Part shown: piece after piece, positions 1-5,568 of the stretch
How positions within the stretch are numbered: the first letter of the stretch is position 1
How the letters are laid out: each line of letters starts with the position of its first letter
From: Propionibacteriaceae bacterium
Lineage (GTDB): Bacteria > Actinomycetota > Actinomycetes > Propionibacteriales > Propionibacteriaceae
NCBI GenBank assembly: GCA_031268065.1
Contig: JAIRXX010000103.1
Location: 1 to 13,849, forward strand
Length of the DNA stretch: 13,849 nt
Direction: 5' to 3'
Program-made: the position numbers and the translations under genes
The notes under the pieces: model-generated
Seen by the model: only the letters and a program-made list of their open reading frames with translations
Database searches by the model: none
What the model was told of the DNA's origin: nothing

Positions 1-461
1 ACTGGATTCTGCATCCAGGCGTTGGCGATCAAGATGAACATCGACGAGATTAACGTACCGATCGAACCTAGCCAGATCGTGGCCAGGTGAACTTTCTTGG
101 GAAGCCTGTCCCATCCGAAGATCCAGATTCCGAGGAATACGGACTCTAGGAAGAACGAGATGAGAGCTTCCAAAGCTAGGGGCGCACCGAAAATATCACC
201 GACGAAGCGAGAGTATTCAGACCAGTTCATACCGAACTGGAACTCCTGCACGATGCCGGTGACGACGCCCATTGCGAAATTTATAAGGAATAGTTTTCCG
301 TAAAATTTGGTCAACCGAAGGAACCGCTCATTGCCCGACTTGACCCACAAGGTCTGCAGCACTGCGACAAGCAGTGACAGCGCGATTGTGATTGGGACGA
401 ACAAGAAGTGGTAGACGGTAGTGATGCCAAATTGCCATCTGGCAAGGGTCTCCGCACTCAT
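1..461 (-). CDS. cydA: Cytochrome bd ubiquinol oxidase subunit I, N-terminal part (runs off the window)
   Basis: This is the membrane subunit of the bd-type terminal quinol oxidase, which reduces O2 to water and carries the haems. The first 153 residues are visible, starting MSAETLARWQFG at ATG 461-459; the rest lies beyond position 1. The sequence follows the family closely: a His in TTVYHFLFVP (about residue 18, the position of the haem b595 ligand in E. coli), then GVVTGIVQEFQFGMNW with the conserved Glu in the first quinol/haem helices, then LEALISFFLESVFLGIWIFGWDRLPKKVHL. Hydrophobic helices fall near residues 13-37, 54-75, 94-116 and 127-147. The later haem ligands (His186 and Met393 in E. 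coli numbering) are outside the window, so integrity is untested. No clear Shine-Dalgarno precedes the ATG, which fits a leaderless transcript. The family call is very secure. Confidence 0.96.
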   Translation of the reverse strand, partial: MSAETLARWQFGITTVYHFLFVPITIALSLLVAVLQTLWVKSGNERFLRLTKFYGKLFLINFAMGVVTGIVQEFQFGMNWSEYSRFVGDIFGAPLALEALISFFLESVFLGIWIFGWDRLPKKVHLATIWLGSIGTLISSMFILIANAWMQNP

Positions 462-497
462 ACGCGGGAATGTACCCGTTCTCAAACGGGCTTGCAA
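462..497 (-). promoter_or_regulatory. Candidate cydA promoter with embedded inverted repeat, giving a leaderless mRNA
   Basis: On the minus strand TTGCAA (497-492) and TACATT (474-469) are separated by exactly 17 bases, a good sigma70/SigA-type spacing. Only 7 bases lie between the -10 element and the cydA ATG, so transcription would begin at or next to the start codon. Leaderless mRNAs are common in actinobacteria. The spacer contains the perfect inverted repeat CCCGTT-TGAG-AACGGG (490-475), well placed for a repressor or redox regulator. It does not resemble the Rex consensus. The elements are seen directly; function is inferred. Confidence 0.55.
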
Positions 498-814
498 CAA
501 CCCAACCGACGCAAGTCCGCCCTCTCCTTCGCCCAGACTTGCACTTTCCCCAAAATTTCTACCAACGGTCGCCGCAGTCCACCAGAGACGGCACCGTCCA
601 GCCGAGACGGACGCCGCCTGGCCCCCCGCGACATCCCCGGCCCGGCTTTCAGCGGCAAACGCGGGCATCAAGCCTGAAAACCCCGCCGATCAACGATTCC
701 ACCCGCCCCCGTTGCGGGCTGTCGCATCACCCAACGCACCGCTGGGCAATAGCACCGAATCGCGGCAACACCAATCGCGCCAGCGAATCCCCAAAATCCG
801 CAAGCCTGAGCGGG
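498..814. other. Stretch with no recognisable gene
   Basis: I found no credible protein, RNA gene or repeat here. A long plus-strand reading frame from about 421 to 1074 crosses it, but it runs antisense into cydA, is rich in Pro/Arg/Ser with no domain-like pattern, and crosses a clear minus-strand gene fragment. It is most likely a by-product of high GC content. Confidence 0.5.
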
Positions 815-892
815 TTAATCATCGGTACGCACAATTGCGCAACGGCTCCGCCCGCAATGTGAGCAGAAATTCAGTGCCAACACGTCTCCCAT
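815..892 (-). CDS. Possible 25-residue ORF with a zinc-ribbon-like CxxC
   Basis: On the minus strand a GGAGG ribosome site lies 5 bases before ATG 892, and the frame encodes 25 residues before TAA. The peptide contains FCSHCGR and a later Cys, resembling the first half of the zinc ribbons encoded at 2629-5230. It could be a genuine small protein, a truncated zinc-ribbon gene whose second knuckle is lost, or chance. The ribosome site and CxxC are seen; any function is unknown. Confidence 0.25.
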   Translation of the reverse strand: MGDVLALNFCSHCGRSRCAIVRTDD

Positions 893-1006
893 TAAAACCT
901 CCAAGCTCCGGTATCCGCGGTGTCGCCGGACAACCAGGCCAAGTCTTGCCAGCGTCAGCCAGCCAGCGTGGCGAGCGGGATCACCGCAACGCAGTCGGCG
1001 CGGAGA

Positions 1007-1160
1007 TCACCGAAGCCTGGGAACGAGTTGCCACTCGTCGAGAAGACGGGGAGCTTCCCCGCTCAGCACGTTGAGCGGGGCGACCTCGGCGGTGGCCCGC
1101 ATGGCTTCGTCAATATCGAAAAGCACCTCGCTGCGAGCGGCCCTTGGCCACACTTGCCAG
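1007..1160 (-). pseudogene. Remnant of an AAA/DUF4143-family ATPase (Walker B region)
   Basis: One minus-strand frame reads ARSEVLFDIDEAMRATAEV, then PRLLDEWQLVPRL before a TGA at 1009-1007. DEW inside a hydrophobic strand is the Walker B of AAA_14/DUF4143 ATPases, and the spacing from an upstream 'F-D-x-D' strand is typical. The intact paralogue at 10125-11396 has VLIDEWQRGPWIW at the same place. There is no Walker A upstream and no C-terminal DUF4143 domain, so only about 50 codons survive. It is probably a relic of the same gene family found twice more in this window. Confidence 0.6.
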
Positions 1161-1269
1161 CAGCGCCTGGCCGCTCACTTGACCACCACCTATCGGCGCG
1201 ACCTCTAAGCCGGATTGCGCCTTGGAAGCTGGCTGTGGATACGATTCCACGTATGCGGGAAGGGACATT

Positions 1270-2568
1270 GTGAAAGCTGGGGTCGTCGAGGGCTTTTATG
1301 GGAAGCCTTGGAGCCAGGTTGAACGGTTGCGGCTGCTGTCTTACTACCCGGCGCTGGGGCTGTCCTGCTATTACCACGCGCCCAAGGACGACCCGTATCA
1401 CCGCAAACGCTGGGACGAGCCATACCCGGAGGCTGAGCTTGCCTGTATCGCCGGATTGGCCGCCTACGCTGGCCAGCGGGGTATTGAGTTCACCGCCTGC
1501 CTGGCGCCGGGGCTGTCGATGCGCTACTGCGACCCGGACGACCAGGACGCGCTGGCCCGGAAAGTCCGACAATTGGCCGGGGCCGGGGTGAGACGTTTCG
1601 CCCTGCTTTTCGACGATATTCCGCCGGTATTGACCGAGCCTGCCGCCGTGGCTCGTTTCGGCGCAGGCGCGTCTGGCCTGGGACGGGCGCACGGACGGCT
1701 CTGCGCTGACCTCGCCGGATTTCTCAGCGCCCGACTGGGGATCGCCACGCCCGTCGAAATCTGCCCCACTGACTACGCCGGCTGTCAGGCCAGCGATTAC
1801 CGCCTCGGGTTGGCCGAGACCCTGCCGGAAGACGCCCTGGTGATGTGGACCGGGCGTGACGTCGTGGTGGGCGACATCACCGAGGAAGAAGTGGCGCAGG
1901 CCTGGGCGAGCTTCGGGCGCGACCTGATCCTCTGGGACAATTTCCCGGTCAACGACTTCGATTTTTCTAGAGTCTTCCTCGGCCCGTTGCTCGGTCGTCC
2001 GGCATATCCGGCGGGCCTGGCGAAGATCATCTCCAACCCTATGGTCGAGGCCAGCGCCTCGCTGATCCCGCTGGCCACCGTCGGCAGTTGGGCCACAGAC
2101 CCGTCCGGCTACCAGCCCGAGGCCGCCCTAGACGCCGCGCTAGCCCTGCTGGCCGCTCCGATCAAAGAAGCGCTGCTCCCCCTGGTCCGGGCCTGCGCGT
2201 CCTGGCCGCCCTCAGCAGTGCGCGATGCCGACCTGGCCGCCCTGCTGGAAACCCCGGACGACCCCCGGCTGACCACCCGCCTGGCCGAACTTGCCACCCT
2301 GGAAATCCCGCTGACCGGCGACCCCCTCTGCGACGACCTGGCCGAAACCCTGGCCCCCTGGGCTAGAGCCGCCCGCCTGGCAGGCCAGCTAGGTCTAGCC
2401 GTGCTAGCCCTCCGCCAAGAACGCGACGAACCAACGAAAGCCGAAGCCGAACGCCTGCTGGCCGCCTACCAATCCGAGCCAAAAGACGTGCTCCGTCCCC
2501 TGCTAACCACCTGGGCAGAACAGCAAATCACAGCACACGCCTTGCTGACAGAACGCTCAAAGAGTTGA
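1270..2568 (+). CDS. GH84-family beta-N-acetylglucosaminidase (O-GlcNAcase/hyaluronidase-like), single-domain form
   Basis: The 432-residue protein has the catalytic barrel of glycoside hydrolase family 84 (NAGidase, Pfam PF07555). These enzymes cleave terminal beta-linked GlcNAc by substrate-assisted catalysis. GVVEGFYGKPWS (about residues 4-15) begins the barrel, followed by YYHAPKDDPYHRKRW and the catalytic Asp pair in FALLFDDIPP (Asp115-Asp116). Later come MWTGRDVV and LILWDNFPVNDF, all family hallmarks. GTG 1270 is chosen because GGGAAGGGAC lies just upstream and the barrel starts immediately after it. A TTG at 1222 would add 16 residues without homologous content. No signal peptide, N-terminal beta domain, dockerin or cell-wall anchor is visible, so it is much shorter than the secreted clostridial enzymes and probably cytoplasmic. 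The gene appears monocistronic and convergent with the zinc-ribbon cluster. The natural substrate cannot be told from the sequence. Confidence 0.9.
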   Translation: MKAGVVEGFYGKPWSQVERLRLLSYYPALGLSCYYHAPKDDPYHRKRWDEPYPEAELACIAGLAAYAGQRGIEFTACLAPGLSMRYCDPDDQDALARKVRQLAGAGVRRFALLFDDIPPVLTEPAAVARFGAGASGLGRAHGRLCADLAGFLSARLGIATPVEICPTDYAGCQASDYRLGLAETLPEDALVMWTGRDVVVGDITEEEVAQAWASFGRDLILWDNFPVNDFDFSRVFLGPLLGRPAYPAGLAKIISNPMVEASASLIPLATVGSWATDPSGYQPEAALDAALALLAAPIKEALLPLVRACASWPPSAVRDADLAALLETPDDPRLTTRLAELATLEIPLTGDPLCDDLAETLAPWARAARLAGQLGLAVLALRQERDEPTKAEAERLLAAYQSEPKDVLRPLLTTWAEQQITAHALLTERSKS

Positions 2569-2628
2569 TAAACCCCATTGGAATCGCTTCCGGCTCGTAG
2601 AGTCTGGTCTAATACAAGAAAGCCAGCG

Positions 2629-2982
2629 TCACCTCATAGGCAGACTTATCCTGCCCCTCCGGCTCTTCTGCCGGGACGACACCCAGCGTGACCGAATCCA
2701 TTGGCCGCCTTTTTGATAGCTCCATTGCGCGATAAAATTCCCTATGTAGCCCAAAGTCCCTATTACCGAGTATCTACCGCCCGGCTCAGCACTTGCGCCT
2801 TGGTGAATCGGTGCCGGAGGCACTCGTGGAAACGCGGCCACCGCAGGCGGCGAGGCAACAGCCTGCGCCGCTGCCACTGCTGTCACTTGGGGATTTGACG
2901 CAGCTTCTCTCTCCTTGCCACAGGAGGTGCAGAACCGCACATCATCGGGGACGCTCGTCCCGCATTCGGTACAAAATGCCAT
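2629..2982 (-). CDS. Zinc-ribbon protein, 117 aa, with suspect C-terminus
   Basis: The product starts MAFCTECGTSVPDDVRFCTS with a complete zinc ribbon (Cys4, Cys7, Cys18, Cys21), then an Ala/Pro-rich linker to about residue 60 and GGRYSVIGTLGYIGNF. ATG 2982 has AGGAGG 9 bases upstream, inside the last codons of the preceding gene, and the two genes are 4 bases apart, so translation is probably coupled. After residue about 85 the sequence becomes basic and unstructured, ending ISLPMR. Another frame over 2609-2720 gives a more natural end, MDSVTLGVVPAEEPEGQDKS and onward to AYEVTLAFLY and a stop. The gene may have lost a membrane tail by a frameshift or junction. It is the last gene of the cluster. 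Function unknown. Confidence 0.7.
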   Translation of the reverse strand: MAFCTECGTSVPDDVRFCTSCGKEREAASNPQVTAVAAAQAVASPPAVAAFPRVPPAPIHQGASAEPGGRYSVIGTLGYIGNFIAQWSYQKGGQWIRSRWVSSRQKSRRGRISLPMR

Positions 2983-2986
2983 TTCC

Positions 2987-3751
2987 TCATACCTCCTGTT
3001 TGTTTCCACAGCCGCCGCAGAACTTTGTGTCGGGTGGGTTGTCGGTGCCGCAATTCGCGCACTTGCCACTCGGCGCGGCGGCGACTTGCAGATTCTCGCC
3101 GCAGTTGTTGCAGAAGCGCACCGTCAGGGCGTTCTTCGCGCCGCATTTGGGGCAGGCATTCAAGTCCATGCTCGCACCGCAGTTGTTGCAGAACTTCCCG
3201 CTTCCGGCTGGCTTGCCACAAGCAGAGCAGATGGTGGTCTTGCTCTCGATCTGCCCTTGCCAGACGGTGGCGGACTGTCCGGCCTCGTCGATGTTGCGCT
3301 TCATAGCGGCTGCGTGTGCCTGGGCTACGTATACCTCCTGCCGGGGGGCGCAGGACACGCAAAGTCCCTCGTCCTCGTTGTGGCAGTGGTCACAGACGTA
3401 TTTATTGCAGGACGGGCAGCGGTGGAAGTGTTCCTTCGCCTCGTTCTGGCAACGGGTGAACGCCTGCTCATGTTCTTTGAGCCATTCGGGGGACTTGCCC
3501 TCGAAAGTCTGGGAGAGGACGTTTGACGCCCTATCCCCGGCATAGCCCAACTGGGATAGTTGCCCGCCCACCAGACTGCCGATGATGCTCGCGCCCTGGC
3601 CGATTCCGCGCAGGAGTCCTTTTTTCTTGTAAGTCGCGCTCTCCATGAAACTGGACTTGTAGCCGTCGTTGCAGACATCGCAGTAGAACGTGAACTGAAA
3701 CCCGGCGTCGGTGCTGTTGTCAGAATAATTTCGGGTGAATGCTTGCAGCAT
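2987..3751 (-). CDS. Multi-zinc-ribbon protein, 254 aa
   Basis: This is a Cys-rich protein with ten CxxC pairs: Cys24/27, 112/115, 120/123, 131/134, then three consecutive ribbons at 175-191, 200-217 and 231-248 (for example CSACGKPAGSGKFCNNCG). The N-terminal part contains FYCDVCNDGYKSSF and a Gly-rich helical stretch (residues 46-70, GIGQGASIIGSLVGGQ) of possible membrane-interacting character. The middle is a helical, charged segment. ATG 3751 follows GAGGAAG at a normal distance and lies 3 bases after the stop of the preceding gene. Tandem ribbons of this type usually bind structural zinc and mediate protein or nucleic acid contacts; here the partner is unknown. The operon setting suggests a complex with the other four ribbon proteins. 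Confidence 0.85.
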   Translation of the reverse strand: MLQAFTRNYSDNSTDAGFQFTFYCDVCNDGYKSSFMESATYKKKGLLRGIGQGASIIGSLVGGQLSQLGYAGDRASNVLSQTFEGKSPEWLKEHEQAFTRCQNEAKEHFHRCPSCNKYVCDHCHNEDEGLCVSCAPRQEVYVAQAHAAAMKRNIDEAGQSATVWQGQIESKTTICSACGKPAGSGKFCNNCGASMDLNACPKCGAKNALTVRFCNNCGENLQVAAAPSGKCANCGTDNPPDTKFCGGCGNKQEV

Positions 3752-3754
3752 CGC

Positions 3755-4126
3755 TTATCTTCCTCGTTTCCTTAGCGCTTCGATCTGCTTCGCCGCCTTC
3801 TTGACGGGTTTCCCGCAGGCGGTGCATCTCTGATTCTCAAAGAATTGAGGCTCCTGGCAGCGCTTGTTCTCGCAACTTATCAGGAGCGGCATCCCGCAGG
3901 AATCACAGTTCTCGTTCCCCGCGAAGGTCAGTCGGTCACAGTAGGGGCAGTTCGTGACTCCTGGCCTGCCACATCCGGGGCATACGGCGTTGCCGCGCTT
4001 CATCGGCTTCAGGCAATTCGGGCAATGATAGCCGAACGGCGAACGGCTGTAGCAGGCGGGGCAGAAATGGGCATCGCGTTCCACCATTTCCCCGCAGTGG
4101 ATGCAGGGCTGTTTATAGGTTGCCAA
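3755..4126 (-). CDS. Double-zinc-ribbon-type protein, 123 aa
   Basis: Almost the whole protein is zinc ribbon, with eight Cys pairs (8/11, 22/25, 35/38, 49/52, 60/63, 74/77, 85/90, 101/104) making four successive ribbons, for example CPNCLKPMKRGNAVCPGCG. A short basic tail follows (VKKAAKQIEALRKRGR). One pair is irregular, CENKRC with four residues between the cysteines. The start is TTG 4126, set by GAAGGAAG four bases upstream; no ATG fits. The gene lies 10 bases after the preceding one and 3 bases before the next. There is no membrane segment, so it is probably a cytoplasmic adaptor or scaffold. Function not recognised. Confidence 0.82.
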   Translation of the reverse strand: MATYKQPCIHCGEMVERDAHFCPACYSRSPFGYHCPNCLKPMKRGNAVCPGCGRPGVTNCPYCDRLTFAGNENCDSCGMPLLISCENKRCQEPQFFENQRCTACGKPVKKAAKQIEALRKRGR

Positions 4127-4136
4127 CGCGCTTCCT

Positions 4137-4664
4137 TCACTTTATGATCGTGAACTTCCCGATCACGGGCAGAGGTTTTCTATCGCCTTTGACCGCATGA
4201 ACGATGCCTATCACGCACAAAATGGCAGGAACGAGCCACAGCAGTCCCAAGATCATGGTGATGACGCCGAAAGCGCCCCAGCCAGCGCCGGTGTACCATG
4301 TCGCCGGGTTGAAGAACAGCGCGATGAGTATCGCTGAGAGTATCCAATAGGCGATCCCCCAGGCCAATGTGACGATGAAAAGCACTGTGCCCTGGTTCGC
4401 ATGATATCTGACAAAGCTATTCTTTTTGTGCTCTCCGGTCAGCAGGGGGACGAAGAACAAGACATAGGCGAATGCCGACATGGCCTTGCCTTCTTGGGCT
4501 TCCCAAGCCTCGTCCCGTATTTGAACACCAGGCGCGCCCGTTGGAGTGTGGGCCGATGTCTGCCCCGGCTGCGCCACTACCTGCACTGCGACTTCATTTC
4601 CACAAGCGGGGCAGAATTTTATCCCGTCTTGCACCTGGGTTCCGCAACTGCCACAAAATGTCAT
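4137..4664 (-). CDS. Zinc ribbon fused to a DUF4870/Tic20-like membrane domain, 175 aa
   Basis: The N-terminus MTFCGSCGTQVQDGIKFCPA carries a zinc ribbon (Cys4/7, Cys18/21). After a Pro/Thr linker (30-58) come three to four hydrophobic segments near residues 61-77, 93-118 and 129-157. The sequence FVPLLTGEHKKNSFVRYHANQG, and the closing HAVKGDRKPLPVIGKF, match the DUF4870/Tic20-like pattern (short helix, 'FVRxHANQG', 'GxxKPLPxIG'). The protein would anchor a cytoplasmic zinc ribbon to the membrane and could be the membrane hub of the cluster. The ribosome site (GAAAGA) is weak. A 71-base gap separates it from the upstream ribbon gene; in it small alternative hairpins (GCGAGC/GCTCGT and ACGCT/AGCGT) precede a short T/A-rich run, so partial termination or a second promoter is possible. 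Confidence 0.85.
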   Translation of the reverse strand: MTFCGSCGTQVQDGIKFCPACGNEVAVQVVAQPGQTSAHTPTGAPGVQIRDEAWEAQEGKAMSAFAYVLFFVPLLTGEHKKNSFVRYHANQGTVLFIVTLAWGIAYWILSAILIALFFNPATWYTGAGWGAFGVITMILGLLWLVPAILCVIGIVHAVKGDRKPLPVIGKFTIIK

Positions 4665-4735
4665 GTTATTAATCTTTCTTACACTGTTTTCTTAGTTGGT
4701 TGATATTTTTAAAGACGCTGTACGAGCGTTGCTCG

Positions 4736-5230
4736 CTAGGCTTCTCCCTGCCTGGCGCCGCACCCGCCACAGAAGCGCGTGCCGGGGGTGAGTTCCGCGC
4801 CACATGAGCCGCAGTGTCTCGGGTTCGCGTCCAGCGACGAGCCGCATTCTTGGCAGAACTTCACCCCGTCCGGATTCTTGTGCCCACACTCAGGGCAAAG
4901 GCACTTGGCATCCTCAGCGGCTTTGACGGCCTCGGCTTCTTTTTGCGCCGCCTGCGCGTCGGTCAGCGTCGTTTTCGCAGCGGCGATGTTTTGCTGCACC
5001 AGCTTCAGTTTGCTGTCCTGCGGCCATATGGACGGGTTTTGCCCATAAGCCTGTCTGCCAATTTCGAGCAATAACTCAGACTCTTGCTTTTGCAGACTTG
5101 AAAGGTTACTCTGCGCGTTGAGCAGCTTACCCTCTGGAGTATCTTTTGGTATGACATTCTTGGCAATGCCTCCCAAGATATCTCCAAGGCCGCCCAGGCT
5201 TCCTAGTCCTCCAAGTAAATCATTTGCCAT
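4736..5230 (-). CDS. Coiled-coil protein with two C-terminal zinc ribbons, 164 aa
   Basis: Residues 1-27 are Gly/Leu-rich (repeated GGLGSLGGLGDILGG), residues 33-60 and 73-108 are helical with heptad-like spacing (LLNAQSNLSSLQKQESELLL; LVQQNIAAAKTTLTDAQAAQ), and residues 110-157 hold two ribbons (Cys112/115 with 126/129, Cys140/143 with 154/157). This order, helical hairpin then ribbons, is seen in small bacterial 'zinc-ribbon domain-containing' proteins of unknown role. ATG 5230 has AGGAGG nine bases upstream. A further 45 in-frame codons upstream lack a good start. The stop of a 30-codon leader ORF ends one base before this ATG, so re-initiation or coupling is likely. It is the first main gene of the ribbon cluster. 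Confidence 0.85.
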   Translation of the reverse strand: MANDLLGGLGSLGGLGDILGGIAKNVIPKDTPEGKLLNAQSNLSSLQKQESELLLEIGRQAYGQNPSIWPQDSKLKLVQQNIAAAKTTLTDAQAAQKEAEAVKAAEDAKCLCPECGHKNPDGVKFCQECGSSLDANPRHCGSCGAELTPGTRFCGGCGARQGEA

Positions 5231-5231
5231 A

Positions 5232-5324
5232 TCACAATCCTCCTGTTTTGAAAATGACTTCGCCCAGAGCTTTATCCATGACCGCCGCGCCGCCGGAGTG
5301 GGCGCGAGAACAGCTGCGACGCAT
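5232..5324 (-). CDS. Candidate 30-residue leader peptide ahead of the zinc-ribbon operon
   Basis: ATG 5324 has a strong AAGGAG site six bases upstream. The frame of 30 codons (starting MRRSCSRAHSGG, ending VIFKTGGL) stops with TGA one base before the ATG of the coiled-coil ribbon gene, and the AGGAGG of that gene lies within its last codons. This layout is typical of translational coupling. The peptide has no Cys pair, signal peptide or recognised domain. Alternatively it is the remnant of a longer gene, or chance; the SD and stop-start geometry argue for a real translated leader. Confidence 0.45.
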   Translation of the reverse strand: MRRSCSRAHSGGAAVMDKALGEVIFKTGGL

Positions 5325-5330
5325 GGGAGA

Positions 5331-5370
5331 CTCCTTAAGACTGATTGGCAGTACCGCCTAATCATTTAAG
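5331..5370 (-). promoter_or_regulatory. Imperfect inverted repeat / RNA hairpin overlapping the leader ribosome site
   Basis: Read on the minus strand, CTTAA (5370-5366) pairs with TTAAG (5338-5334), TGATT (5364-5360) with AATCA (5346-5342), and GGC (5358-5356) with GCC (5349-5347), around a six-base loop. This makes a 13-bp stem with small bulges. The 3' arm covers the first half of the AAGGAG ribosome site of the leader ORF. It could work in RNA by hiding the site, or in DNA as an operator for the divergent AraC-type regulator. Pairing is seen; role inferred. Confidence 0.45.
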
Positions 5371-5568
5371 CTGTAGCCGCGCTGGCCCGAATAGTGGCGG
5401 CGAGGACACGAAGAGTCCGAATACGGCCATCCTTCCCTGTTGGAGATGCATCCGAGCCGGAACCGGTGGCCTGGCTGGCGGGGCCAGCGCGAGGCTCATC
5501 GTGAACGTCCAGAGCCAGCGACTCTTGGCTACGGGTGACAGCGTTGCCGACGAGTACACTTATGACTC
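5371..5568. other. Intergenic region between divergent zinc-ribbon operon and AraC-type regulator
   Basis: It must hold the control signals for both directions, but I see no convincing -35/-10 pair. A perfect hairpin GCTGGC-GGG-GCCAGC lies at 5474-5488. A second reading frame across 5520-5582 (VADEYTYDSWMLCW) resembles the N-terminal end of PAS-AraC regulators and may be the true start of the next gene in a shifted frame. Confidence 0.35.

Noticed and set aside
421..1074. Long plus-strand ORF of 217 codons (and two overlapping plus-strand ORFs)
   Set aside because: It begins inside cydA on the opposite strand, is low-complexity Pro/Arg/Ser sequence, has no ribosome site, and crosses a recognisable minus-strand gene relic.
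1063..1692. 209-codon minus-strand ORF antisense to the GH84 gene
   Set aside because: The plus-strand frame has clear GH84 motifs throughout; the antisense frame has none.
2569..2628. Bidirectional terminator between the GH84 gene and the zinc-ribbon cluster
   Set aside because: Only a 4-bp stem (GGAA-TCGC-TTCC) was found and no T tract follows.
2793..3545. 250-codon plus-strand ORF opposite the zinc-ribbon genes
   Set aside because: It is a mirror of Cys-codon-rich minus-strand genes, with no domain and no plausible start signal.
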